A stretch of 30,317 nucleotides of DNA, from positions 1 through 30,317 of the forward strand of contig CAVFNL010000035.1 in NCBI GenBank assembly GCA_963623875.1, read 5' to 3'. The first letter of the stretch is position 1, and each line of letters starts with the position of its first letter. Below the pieces are notes generated by a model. The model worked only from the letters and a program-made list of their open reading frames with translations, ran no database searches and was not told where the DNA came from. Of the stretch, positions 1 through 7,884 are shown piece after piece. Origin of the DNA: UBA3206 sp963623875. GTDB lineage: Bacteria; Bacillota_I; Bacilli_A; Acholeplasmatales; Anaeroplasmataceae. Position numbers and translations under genes: made by a program.

Positions 1-14
1 ATTTTATAATTATT

Positions 15-42
15 GAGGCTTATTAAAAGATGAGCCTCTTTT
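15..42 (+). terminator. Intrinsic terminator of the upstream gene
   Basis: An inverted repeat (GAGGCT at 15-20 with AGCCTC at 33-38, extendable by two weaker pairs) is followed directly by a short T run. It probably ends a gene that lies off the left edge. The same stem sequence recurs in the terminator after the first gene (2345-2370). Confidence 0.6.
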
Positions 43-121
43 ATAATTTGGGTATAAAAAGATGTTGAAATTAAATAAAATTATTTTTTTTGTTTTATAT
101 CTTTTTTATTAAAATTTATTG

Positions 122-150
122 TGCTAGAATTATTATAGTTCAAAAGGAGG
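122..150 (+). promoter_or_regulatory. Extended -10 promoter and strong RBS of the GGDEF/EAL gene
   Basis: TGC-TAGAAT at 122-130 fits an extended -10 box (TGn-TATAAT with one mismatch). No good -35 lies 17 bases upstream, only T-rich sequence. AAGGAGG at 144-150 is a strong Shine-Dalgarno sequence 9 bases before ATG 160, which fixes that start. The promoter is an inference from motif match. Confidence 0.45.
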
Positions 151-159
151 ATTAGTTTT

Positions 160-2346
160 ATGGATAGTTTTAAAGATGTTTTTTTATCTACAAATTTTAG
201 AATAATATTGATTCTTCTAGTGGCAGTTTTATTTATTTTTGCATTTGTTTTTATTTTTCTTAAAATATATAAGAAGAACGCAAAAATTAAAGCTGAACTT
301 AATGAACTTGATTATTTAACAAGAATATATAATAGAGGTTATTTTTATAAAAAAAGTGAAGAATTTTTAAAAAGTACTACCTCAAAATATTCTATTGTGG
401 CTTTTGATATTGCAAGATTCAAAAACATAAATGAATATTATGGTTCAGATGAAGCTGATAATATCTTAAAAGATGTAGGTCTTAAACTTATTGAACTTTA
501 TAATAATCAAACAATTAGAGTTTTTGGTCGTATAGAATCAGATAAATTTTCGTGGATTATGCAAGATAGTAAGGATAAACTTATAGATATATATAATTCC
601 TTTATGGCTATAAGCCAAAAGTATAGACATCAAATTCCTGTTAAACTTGGAGTATATCAAATAGAAGATAACACAATGCCTATTAAACTCGCATATAATA
701 AAGCATTTCTTGCAGGAAAATCTATAAAAAATGATTTTGATCGTAACATTCAATATTTTGATGCGGTTATGGTCTCATCTTTTGAAAAAGAACAATATGT
801 TCTAAATAATTTTGATAAAGCGTTAGAAAATGAAGATATACTTGTATATTTTCAACCAAAATACGACCTGCAAGATAATTTAATATGTGGTGCTGAAGCT
901 TTAGTTAGATGGGCTGATAACAAAAGTGGATTAATTTCACCTGCATATTTTATTCCAGCACTTGAAAATAATGGACTTATTACAAAACTTGATAAATATA
1001 TATGGGATAGAACAGCGCGTTATATTAGAGATTGGTGTAGATTAGGATTAAACCCTAAACCAGTATCAATTAATATTTCTAAAGTTGATTTACTTGAACC
1101 TGACCTTCCAAACTATATTGAATCAATTGTAAGAAAATACGCAATACCTCATAATTTATTTGAACTTGAAATTACAGAATCTGCATATGTCGATGGTGCA
1201 GTAGATGTCACATCAATTTTAAAATCATTTAAGAATAAAGGATTTACTATTTTAATGGATGATTTTGGATCTGGTTATTCATCTTTAAATACATTAAGAC
1301 AATTTCCTATAGACGTTATAAAAATTGATTTGAAATTTTTAACAAATTTTGATAATTCGGCTGAAGCTGATAAAGGTAGAACTATTATTGAAAGTATTGT
1401 TTCAATGGCTAAAAGATTAAAATTAAGAATAGTTGTTGAAGGTATTGAGACTATTGAACAAGCAAATTATTGTAAATCTATTGGCTGTGAGGTCGCCCAA
1501 GGTTTCTTCTTCTCAAAGCCTATACCTGAAGAAGACTATATTAGACTTTTAAATGAAGAAAGAAATACTCATAAGGATTTAATGTTCCATAATAAAAATG
1601 TTAGTGAAGAGATTTGGAATAAGAATACTTTAACTCAAGATTATTTCAATAATGTTAATGGTGCTCTTGCGATAATTTCTATTAGAAGAGATTGCATGCA
1701 GCCAGTTAAACTTAATGAAAATTATTTTAGAATCATAGAACAACAGCGTAAAGAATTCTATGCGGCCACAAGAAATCTCTATGAATCTATTTATCCTGCG
1801 GATTTAGATATGTTTATAGAAAATATCAATAAAACAAGAAATGATATGAAACCACAAACATTCCTTTATAGAAGAATTAATTCTAATGGAAATATTAAAT
1901 GGATTAAAGTTACTGCAACATATATAAATTCAGAAGATAATATTACACATCTTTATTTCTTATCACTTGATGATGTGACAGAGGTTAAGAATATGCAGCG
2001 TGATGTCTTAGAAATGGCTGATTCATTTGATAGTGGAATAATTAAATGTGATGTTTCAACAAATAAAGTTGTATTCTACAACGATAAAATACTTGAAATC
2101 TTAGGAATTACAAAAGAAGAATTCGATTATAATTATAAAAATAATTATCTACGTCTTATTTCTCCAAGTGAACAACAAGATTTTAAACTCTTAGTTGAAA
2201 ATGCATCTGATAAAGATGTAATAAGAAAAGAATTAAGCCTTATTGCTAACAACAATGAAATAGAAGTTTTAAACACTTGTAAAGTTCTTGTTGAAGGTAA
2301 TAAAAAATATTCATATTTTTCAATAACCCAAACAAAATTATCATAA
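160..2346 (+). CDS. Membrane-anchored degenerate GGDEF / EAL / PAS protein (probable c-di-GMP phosphodiesterase)
   Basis: 728 aa. Residues 12-36 are one hydrophobic segment that would anchor it in the membrane. A GGDEF-like domain follows (about 50-190), but its signature is ESDKF at residues 126-130 instead of GGDEF, so diguanylate cyclase activity is very unlikely. The EAL domain (about 220-475) looks complete: EALVRW at 246-251, an NIS motif, ELEITES, DDFGSGYSS, a KID segment, VEGIET and a final QGFFFSKP. This predicts hydrolysis of cyclic di-GMP to pGpG. The C-terminal 240 residues resemble two PAS-type sensor domains (about 495-620 and 625-728), an unusual C-terminal placement. The gene is monocistronic, with its own probable promoter and a terminator overlapping its stop codon. 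The domain calls are solid. The signal sensed and the role of the dead cyclase domain (perhaps allosteric GTP or substrate binding) are unknown. Confidence 0.9.
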   Translation: MDSFKDVFLSTNFRIILILLVAVLFIFAFVFIFLKIYKKNAKIKAELNELDYLTRIYNRGYFYKKSEEFLKSTTSKYSIVAFDIARFKNINEYYGSDEADNILKDVGLKLIELYNNQTIRVFGRIESDKFSWIMQDSKDKLIDIYNSFMAISQKYRHQIPVKLGVYQIEDNTMPIKLAYNKAFLAGKSIKNDFDRNIQYFDAVMVSSFEKEQYVLNNFDKALENEDILVYFQPKYDLQDNLICGAEALVRWADNKSGLISPAYFIPALENNGLITKLDKYIWDRTARYIRDWCRLGLNPKPVSINISKVDLLEPDLPNYIESIVRKYAIPHNLFELEITESAYVDGAVDVTSILKSFKNKGFTILMDDFGSGYSSLNTLRQFPIDVIKIDLKFLTNFDNSAEADKGRTIIESIVSMAKRLKLRIVVEGIETIEQANYCKSIGCEVAQGFFFSKPIPEEDYIRLLNEERNTHKDLMFHNKNVSEEIWNKNTLTQDYFNNVNGALAIISIRRDCMQPVKLNENYFRIIEQQRKEFYAATRNLYESIYPADLDMFIENINKTRNDMKPQTFLYRRINSNGNIKWIKVTATYINSEDNITHLYFLSLDDVTEVKNMQRDVLEMADSFDSGIIKCDVSTNKVVFYNDKILEILGITKEEFDYNYKNNYLRLISPSEQQDFKLLVENASDKDVIRKELSLIANNNEIEVLNTCKVLVEGNKKYSYFSITQTKLS

Positions 2347-2370
2347 GCCTCTTTATTGAGGCTTTTTTAA
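2345..2370 (+). terminator. Intrinsic terminator overlapping the stop codon
   Basis: Perfect 7-bp stem AAGCCTC (2345-2351) / GAGGCTT (2358-2364) with a 6-base loop, followed by six T. The stem starts inside the TAA stop of the GGDEF/EAL gene. It abuts the Shine-Dalgarno of the Sir2 gene (AAGGAG, 2371-2376), leaving no room for a promoter between them. Confidence 0.8.
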
Positions 2371-2384
2371 AAGGAGTGATTTTT

Positions 2385-3116
2385 GTGTACAAGGAATTAG
2401 TAAAGGCCATTAAAGAATCAAAAAATATTGTTGTATTTACAGGCGCAGGTATATCTTGTCCGGCGCCTACAAATATTCCTGATTTTAGGTCGGAAAATGG
2501 AGTGTATTCAAAAAATGTAAATGGTATGAAAGCAGAAGAGATAATATCTCATTCATATTTCATGTCACATCCTAAAGAATTTTATGACTTTTATGGGCAT
2601 AATATGGTGTTTAGAAATGCTAAATATAATAGCGCACATAAATTTTTTGCGGATTTAGAAAAAATTAAAAATGTATCTATAGTAACTCAAAACATAGATG
2701 GCCTTCATACAAAAGCAGGATCAAAAAATGTATATGAACTTCATGGAAATGTATATAGAAATTATTGCATGAGGTGCCATAAGTTTTATTCATTAGATTA
2801 TATTGATGTATTAAACACCCCATATTGTGAATGTGGAGGAATTATTAAACCAGATGTTGTTTTATATGAGGAGCCATTAGATGAAAATGTCGTTGAAGGC
2901 GCAATAGAAAAAATAAGTAGAGCGGATTTACTTATAGTTGTAGGAACGTCTCTTACAGTATATCCTGCCGCATCTTTTTTAAGATATTTTAAAGGGAAAA
3001 CATTATGTCTTATAAATAAATCAAAAACACAATATGACAATATTGCAAATATAGTGTATAATGATGACATAATCAAAGTTATTGATTGTATAGAAGGAGA
3101 TTTAAACTTATGTTAA
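2385..3116 (+). CDS. Sir2-family NAD-dependent protein deacylase
   Basis: 243 aa from GTG 2385. This start is preferred over GTG 2376 because AAGGAG at 2371-2376 lies 8 bases upstream of 2385 and overlaps the other candidate. Sirtuin motifs appear in order: GAGIS (20-24), IPDFRS, TQNIDGLH, the catalytic His120 in LHGN, a zinc site CxxC (128, 131) and CxC (148, 150), then VGTSLTVYP and an LINK segment. The family removes acyl groups from lysines using NAD, giving nicotinamide and O-acetyl-ADP-ribose; bacterial members are usually called CobB. Length is normal. The next gene overlaps its 3' end by 7 bases, so the two are co-transcribed and probably translationally coupled. A possible link to the acetate kinase gene further along, through acetyl-phosphate-driven acetylation, is inference only. 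Confidence 0.92.
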   Translation: MYKELVKAIKESKNIVVFTGAGISCPAPTNIPDFRSENGVYSKNVNGMKAEEIISHSYFMSHPKEFYDFYGHNMVFRNAKYNSAHKFFADLEKIKNVSIVTQNIDGLHTKAGSKNVYELHGNVYRNYCMRCHKFYSLDYIDVLNTPYCECGGIIKPDVVLYEEPLDENVVEGAIEKISRADLLIVVGTSLTVYPAASFLRYFKGKTLCLINKSKTQYDNIANIVYNDDIIKVIDCIEGDLNLC

Positions 3117-3397
3117 CACCTAAACAAAAAGCCATTTTAAAATCTAAAGCTAATACATTAAAACCAGTTTACCAAATTGGAAAAGATGGTATAAGTGATG
3201 AATTAATCACTGGTATTTTAAATTATTTAGCTAAACATGAATTAATGAAAATAAACTTACTTAATAATTCTATGGTGACAAAAGAAGAATTTATAAGTGC
3301 TATGGAAGAAAATGATATTGAATTTGTATCAAAGATAGGGCATATATTTACAGTATATAAATATAGTCCTGATTTAGAGTCACATATTGAATTATAG
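3110..3397 (+). CDS. yhbY: YhbY-family (CRM domain) ribosome assembly RNA-binding protein
   Basis: 95 aa from ATG 3110. GAAGGAGA at 3093-3100 is the ribosome site, and the ATG overlaps the end of the sirtuin gene. The whole protein is one CRM/YhbY domain: an N-terminal LTPKQKAILKSKA helix, a VYQIGKDGIS segment (the family's GxxG-like RNA-binding loop is altered here), then the helix and sheet pattern ending in GHIFTVYKYS. Members associate with the large ribosomal subunit precursor. Length matches the family (about 95-100). A longer frame opening at 3086 would lie inside the sirtuin gene and has no ribosome site. The gene is followed by a terminator. Confidence 0.88.
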   Translation: MLTPKQKAILKSKANTLKPVYQIGKDGISDELITGILNYLAKHELMKINLLNNSMVTKEEFISAMEENDIEFVSKIGHIFTVYKYSPDLESHIEL

Positions 3398-3401
3398 TAT
3401 G

Positions 3402-3421
3402 AAGCCCTAGCTGGGCTTTTT
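3402..3421 (+). terminator. Short intrinsic terminator between yhbY and polA
   Basis: Stem AAGCCC (3402-3407) / GGGCTT (3413-3418) with a 5-base loop, followed by a T run to 3421. The polA Shine-Dalgarno begins at 3431, so there is little space for a separate polA promoter downstream of the hairpin. Confidence 0.7.
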
Positions 3422-3443
3422 GTTTATTGATGGAGGATTAAAG

Positions 3444-6077
3444 ATGAAAAGAATGATACTAGTCGATGGTAACTCCCTTATGTATAGAGCTTATTATGGC
3501 TTTGGAGACCCAACAAAACTAAGACCAAATTCAAAAGGAGTATATACAAATGCAATTCTTGCTTTTGCAAGGATGATTCATAATTTACTAAAAGATGATT
3601 ATGATAAGATTTTAATTGCGTTTGATAAAGGGAAACACACATTTAGACATGACATTATGCCAGATTATAAAGCGGGGCGTGCTCATATGCCGGATGAGAT
3701 GAGGATGCAAGTCGCATATATTAAAGATTTCTTAGATAGAAGTAATATTTTAAGATATGAAATGGATTTGTACGAAGCAGATGATATTGTAGGAACAATG
3801 GCACGTATTGCCGAAAAAGAAGGATATCATGTAGATATTTATTCATCAGATAAAGACCTTTTACAATTAATTAGTGATAATACAACAGTTCATTTAACAA
3901 AAAAAGGTATAAGTGAACTAGAAGATTTTGATAAAAAACATTTTAAAGAAGTTTATGATTTAGAAGTTGAACAATTTGTTGATTTAAAAGCCTTAATGGG
4001 AGATAAATCAGATAATATTTCAGGTGTACCTGGAATTGGTCCTAAAAAAGGTGTAAAACTTCTTCAAGAATTTAGGAGTGTAGAAGGAATAATTTCTCAT
4101 ATTGATGAAATTAAAGGTAAAGATAAAGAAAAGTTTATTGAAAACAAAGATCTTTTATTAACTTGTAAACAAATGGTAATAATTAATACTGCATCACCTA
4201 TAGAGATAAGTATTGACTCTTGTGATAAAAAAGCCCCTTCAATTGAAGCCTTAAAAGAATTTTATGAACATTTAGAACTTAATTCCCTTTTAAAAGAATT
4301 AAGATTAGATAGTAAAGAAGATTTAAAGGCTAAAAATTTAGAATATAAATTAATAGATAATTTAGATACTCTTAAAACTATATTAGTTCCTTATTCAACA
4401 TTCTTTATTGAAACTATGAATGTTAACTATCATAGTGCAAAACCTTTATGTATTGCGTTAAAGAATCATTTAGGTAATTTTATAATTGATTTTAGTCTTT
4501 TAAATACAATTGATATGATACTTTTCTTATCAGATAAAGAAAACCATAAAAATACTTTTGATTATAAGAAAAATGCGTTTATTCTAAAAAAATATGGAAT
4601 AGATTTCTTAGGAGTGGATTTTGATATGATGTTAGCATCTTATATCATAAATCCTATAATTGGTAATTCCGAATTTAAAGATATTGCTTCATATTTTTCT
4701 TATGATGAAATTTCATATGAAGAAGAAATATATGGCAAAGGTGCTAAAATGGCTGTACCAACAGATATTAATATAGTTTATATGCATGCACTAAGAAAAG
4801 CAAACGCAATTCATATTTTAAAAAATAGTATTATAGATAAATTAAAAGAAAATTTGCAATATAGTCTTTATAAAGATATTGAATTGCCACTATCATATGT
4901 TTTAGCTCAAATGGAATATAATGGAGTTTTAGTAGATGTTTTAGAACTTAAAAGACAAGAAGTAAGTATTAATGAGCGTATTAAGGTTTTAGAGTGTGAA
5001 ATATATTCTTTATCAGGAGAGGAATTTAATATAAATTCATTTAAACAACTAGGACAAATTCTATTTGAAAAATTAAATATTAAATATCCAAAAAGAATTA
5101 AGGAAGGACAAGCGTATTCAACTGATGCAGAAATTTTAGAAAAAGTACGTAATGAACACCCTATTGTCTCAAAAATTTTATCATATAGAGGACTTGCAAA
5201 ATTAAAGAGTACATATATTGATGGTATAAAGGATGCATTAGATGAAAATAATATGATTCATACAACATTCCAACAAACCTTAACTCAAACAGGACGTTTA
5301 TCATCAGTAGATCCTAATATGCAAAACATTCCTATAAAAACTGAAGATGGAAAAGAAATTAGAAAAATGTTTATTCCAAGAAACGAAAATTATTCTGTTT
5401 TTTCATCAGACTATTCTCAAGTAGAACTAAGAGTACTTGCACATATGGCAGGTGTTAAAAAACTTATTGAATCTTTTAAGAATGGTGAAGATATTCATTC
5501 AAGAACTGCTAAAGAAATATTCGGGCATGAAGATATAACACCACTTGAGAGAAGACAAGCTAAAGCTGTAAATTTTGGAATTGTTTATGGTATTAGTGCA
5601 TATGGATTGTCTGAAGATTTACAAATATCGCAAGAAGACGCATCGAATTATATTGCGTCATATTATAAAATATATCCTGAAATAAAAGAATTTATGGATA
5701 AAACTCTAGAAGATTGTAGTAAGAATTTATATGTTAAAACAATTATGAATAGAATAAGATATATACCAGATATTAATTCTAGTATTTATTTAAAAAGAGA
5801 ATTTGCGAAAAGAACTGCGATGAATGCGCCTATTCAAGGTAGCGCAGCTGATATTATGAAAATAGCTATGATAAAAATATTTAATGATATCGAAGATAAA
5901 AAATTAAAATCAAAAATGGTTATGCAAATTCACGACGAAATAATTATTGATGTATATAGTGGTGAAGAAGATATAATAAAAGAAATAGTAGAAAATGATA
6001 TGATGAATGCAGTTTCATTAAGTGTACCACTTGATGTAGAATCATCATTTGGTAAAAACTGGTTTGAAGTAAAGTGA
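3444..6077 (+). CDS. polA: DNA polymerase I without a functional proofreading domain
   Basis: 877 aa from ATG 3444; GGAGG at 3432-3436 sets this start, and an upstream in-frame TTG (3420) lies in the terminator. The N-terminal 290 residues form an intact 5'-3' exonuclease (FDKGKHTFRH, YEADDIVG, LMGDKSDNISGVPGIGPKKG). The middle region has the 3'-5' exonuclease fold, but the metal-binding acidic residues are lost: the usual DTE is replaced within FFIETMN, the KYD motif reads DYKKN, and the final Asp position is non-acidic. The polymerase core is complete: TGRLSSVDPNMQNIP, motif A with Asp656 (SDYSQVELR), motif B RRQAKAVNFGIVYG with Lys707, motif C QIHDE at 829-832. This matches the Bacillus Pol I type, which fills gaps and removes primers without editing. 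The mutM gene follows 9 bases later, so the two form one operon. Confidence 0.97.
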   Translation: MKRMILVDGNSLMYRAYYGFGDPTKLRPNSKGVYTNAILAFARMIHNLLKDDYDKILIAFDKGKHTFRHDIMPDYKAGRAHMPDEMRMQVAYIKDFLDRSNILRYEMDLYEADDIVGTMARIAEKEGYHVDIYSSDKDLLQLISDNTTVHLTKKGISELEDFDKKHFKEVYDLEVEQFVDLKALMGDKSDNISGVPGIGPKKGVKLLQEFRSVEGIISHIDEIKGKDKEKFIENKDLLLTCKQMVIINTASPIEISIDSCDKKAPSIEALKEFYEHLELNSLLKELRLDSKEDLKAKNLEYKLIDNLDTLKTILVPYSTFFIETMNVNYHSAKPLCIALKNHLGNFIIDFSLLNTIDMILFLSDKENHKNTFDYKKNAFILKKYGIDFLGVDFDMMLASYIINPIIGNSEFKDIASYFSYDEISYEEEIYGKGAKMAVPTDINIVYMHALRKANAIHILKNSIIDKLKENLQYSLYKDIELPLSYVLAQMEYNGVLVDVLELKRQEVSINERIKVLECEIYSLSGEEFNINSFKQLGQILFEKLNIKYPKRIKEGQAYSTDAEILEKVRNEHPIVSKILSYRGLAKLKSTYIDGIKDALDENNMIHTTFQQTLTQTGRLSSVDPNMQNIPIKTEDGKEIRKMFIPRNENYSVFSSDYSQVELRVLAHMAGVKKLIESFKNGEDIHSRTAKEIFGHEDITPLERRQAKAVNFGIVYGISAYGLSEDLQISQEDASNYIASYYKIYPEIKEFMDKTLEDCSKNLYVKTIMNRIRYIPDINSSIYLKREFAKRTAMNAPIQGSAADIMKIAMIKIFNDIEDKKLKSKMVMQIHDEIIIDVYSGEEDIIKEIVENDMMNAVSLSVPLDVESSFGKNWFEVK

Positions 6078-6086
6078 GGTAATTTT

Positions 6087-6902
6087 ATGCCTGAACTTCC
6101 TGAAGTAGAAGTTGTAAGAAGAAAATTAAAAGAGAATATTTTAAATCTTACTATCAAAGATATTGACATAAGATATGATAATATCGTTATGATGCCTAAA
6201 GAAATATTTATATCAAATATAAAAGGTAAATGTATATGTGATATTAAAAGGCTCGGTAAATATTTAATAATAAATTTAAATGATGGAAATATCATCTCCC
6301 ATCTAAGAATGGAGGGAAGATATTACTATATCAAAAATGAAGAAGTGTTAGATAAACACATCCATGTTATATTTTATTTATCTAATGGTTATATGCTTTG
6401 TTATAAAGACACGAGAAAATTTGGAAGAATGATATACAAAACAAATGACGATTTATATAATACACCTCCTCTTAAGAATGTAGGGTATGACCTACTTACT
6501 AGTGAATATTTTGATGAAGATTTAATTTATAACAAAATAATAAATAAATCGATACCTATTAAATCAACTCTTCTAGATCAATCGATTATTGCAGGTCTCG
6601 GAAATATTTATGTTGATGAAGTTTTATTTTTATCAAAAATAAATCCTCATAATAAATCAAATACATTTTCGCATAATAATTTGGATAATGTTATTTCATA
6701 TTCAAAACAAATATTTTTAAAATCAATAGAATGTGGTGGAACTACAATAAAATCTTATGAATCATCACTTGGTGAAAGTGGGCATAATCAAGAAAATCTT
6801 TTGATTCACGGCAAAACGGTGTGTCCTGTTTGTGGGTCTTTTGTTTTAAAAGATAAAATAAATGGAAGGTCGACATATTATTGTCCTAATTGTCAAAAAT
6901 GA
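6087..6902 (+). CDS. mutM: Formamidopyrimidine-DNA glycosylase (Fpg/MutM)
   Basis: 271 aa. The mature N-terminus PELPEVE carries the catalytic Pro (residue 2) and Glu (residue 3). Lys58 in RLGKYL is the conserved beta-hairpin lysine. A helix-two-turn-helix region occupies the middle (LLDQSIIAGLGNIYVDEVLF). The C-terminus is a zinc finger with CPVC and CPNC pairs and the conserved Arg in GRSTYYC. The enzyme excises 8-oxoguanine and formamidopyrimidines and then cleaves the strand by beta/delta elimination. It starts 9 bases after the polA stop, with GAGGT upstream; the polA-mutM pairing is standard in Bacilli and joins excision with gap filling. The TGA stop is followed by a gap with a probable coaE promoter. 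Confidence 0.97.
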   Translation: MPELPEVEVVRRKLKENILNLTIKDIDIRYDNIVMMPKEIFISNIKGKCICDIKRLGKYLIINLNDGNIISHLRMEGRYYYIKNEEVLDKHIHVIFYLSNGYMLCYKDTRKFGRMIYKTNDDLYNTPPLKNVGYDLLTSEYFDEDLIYNKIINKSIPIKSTLLDQSIIAGLGNIYVDEVLFLSKINPHNKSNTFSHNNLDNVISYSKQIFLKSIECGGTTIKSYESSLGESGHNQENLLIHGKTVCPVCGSFVLKDKINGRSTYYCPNCQK

Positions 6903-6931
6903 TTGATAATAAGAACTTTAAATGTTAAAAT
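6903..6931 (+). promoter_or_regulatory. Probable promoter giving a leaderless coaE message
   Basis: TTGATA (6903-6908), a 17-base spacer and TAAAAT (6926-6931), with TGT directly before the -10 (extended -10), form a good vegetative promoter in the 38-base mutM-coaE gap. Only nine bases separate the -10 from ATG 6941, so transcription would begin at or within a few bases of the start codon. No Shine-Dalgarno sequence is present. Leaderless initiation is inferred. Confidence 0.55.
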
Positions 6932-6940
6932 TATAGCACT

Positions 6941-7525
6941 ATGAGAAAAGTAATTGGTATTACAGGTGGAATTTCATCTGGTAAATCACTCGTTTCAAAT
7001 TATATAAAAAATAAAGGGTATAAACTTATTGATGCGGATATTATCGCAAGAAATATCATATATAAAGACTCTCTTGCATCAAAGGCTATATTAAAAGAAT
7101 TTGGACAAGATTATTTTATTTTAGGTGAACTAGATAGAAAAAAACTTGGGAATTTAGTTTTTAATAATCCTGATAAATTAGAAATTTTAAATAAAATAAC
7201 TCACCCTATTATTAAAAATCAAATAAATGCTGAAATCAAAAAAAATGATGGGATAATATTTATTGATGTCCCATTACTTTACGAAGATGCATATGATACG
7301 ATTTGTGATGATGTAGTGGTAGTTTATACAACATATGATATACAACTAAATAGGCTAATGAAAAGAGATGGGATAGATGTAAATTATGCAAAGAAAAAAA
7401 TTGATTCACAAATGTCTCTTGAAAAGAAAAAGGATTTAGCTAAATACGTTATATATAATATAAAAGATGAAGATTATTGTTATAGACAAATAGATTTAAT
7501 ATTAAAAAAAATAGAGGAGGAATAA
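6941..7525 (+). CDS. coaE: Dephospho-CoA kinase
   Basis: 194 aa. The P-loop GITGGISSGKS lies at residues 5-15. DADIIAR (CoA-binding and catalytic Asp region), HPIIKNQI and FIDVPLLYE are all characteristic. It phosphorylates dephospho-CoA at the 3'-OH of ribose, the last step of coenzyme A synthesis. Length is normal. The start is fixed because an in-frame TAA at 6926-6928 closes the frame just upstream, yet no ribosome site precedes ATG 6941. With the promoter match directly upstream this suggests a leaderless transcript. The following gene begins 2 bases after the stop, with GAGGAGG inside the coaE end. Confidence 0.95.
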   Translation: MRKVIGITGGISSGKSLVSNYIKNKGYKLIDADIIARNIIYKDSLASKAILKEFGQDYFILGELDRKKLGNLVFNNPDKLEILNKITHPIIKNQINAEIKKNDGIIFIDVPLLYEDAYDTICDDVVVVYTTYDIQLNRLMKRDGIDVNYAKKKIDSQMSLEKKKDLAKYVIYNIKDEDYCYRQIDLILKKIEEE

Positions 7526-7527
7526 TT

Positions 7528-7875
7528 ATGGCACATGTTTTTCAAACTTCTGAGTCAGCCGCAAAAGACATTCTTAAAACAAGATGGTATAAAGCAAATT
7601 ATAAAATGACTAAAGCCGCAGTTTTAAAGGTTTTAGAAGAATGTGGATTTGAACCTCTTGTAACAGATGATAATTATGGTGAAATATTTATTGAAAATCA
7701 AAACTTTTCAATGACTATCACTATATTTGAATTTAGTATGGCAGAAACATCTATTGACATATCTTATGAATCAAAAAGATTTTTTGAATTCGGGCAATGG
7801 AAAAAAGATATTATCATGTTTTATTCAAAAGTAAATGATATTATTGAATTTAAAGGGTTATCATTACACCCATAG
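7528..7875 (+). CDS. Unrecognised 115-aa protein in the coaE-dnaB interval
   Basis: 115 aa. I do not recognise the family. GAGGAGG (7514-7520) lies 7 bases before ATG 7528, and the gene sits tightly between coaE (2-base gap) and dnaB (9-base gap), so it is surely translated as part of the operon. It is soluble, with no signal peptide or membrane segment. The N-terminal half has basic, helix-like segments (DILKTRWYKANYKMTKAAVLKVLEE would be two helices); the C-terminal half alternates in a way suggesting beta-strands (GEIFIENQN, SMTITIFEFSM, TSIDISYES). There are no cysteine pairs, so it is not NrdR, the zinc-ribbon regulator often encoded at this place in Bacilli. The location suggests a link to replication start or the dnaB-dnaI loader, but that is inference. 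Confidence 0.8.
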   Translation: MAHVFQTSESAAKDILKTRWYKANYKMTKAAVLKVLEECGFEPLVTDDNYGEIFIENQNFSMTITIFEFSMAETSIDISYESKRFFEFGQWKKDIIMFYSKVNDIIEFKGLSLHP

Positions 7876-7884
7876 GAGGATTTT

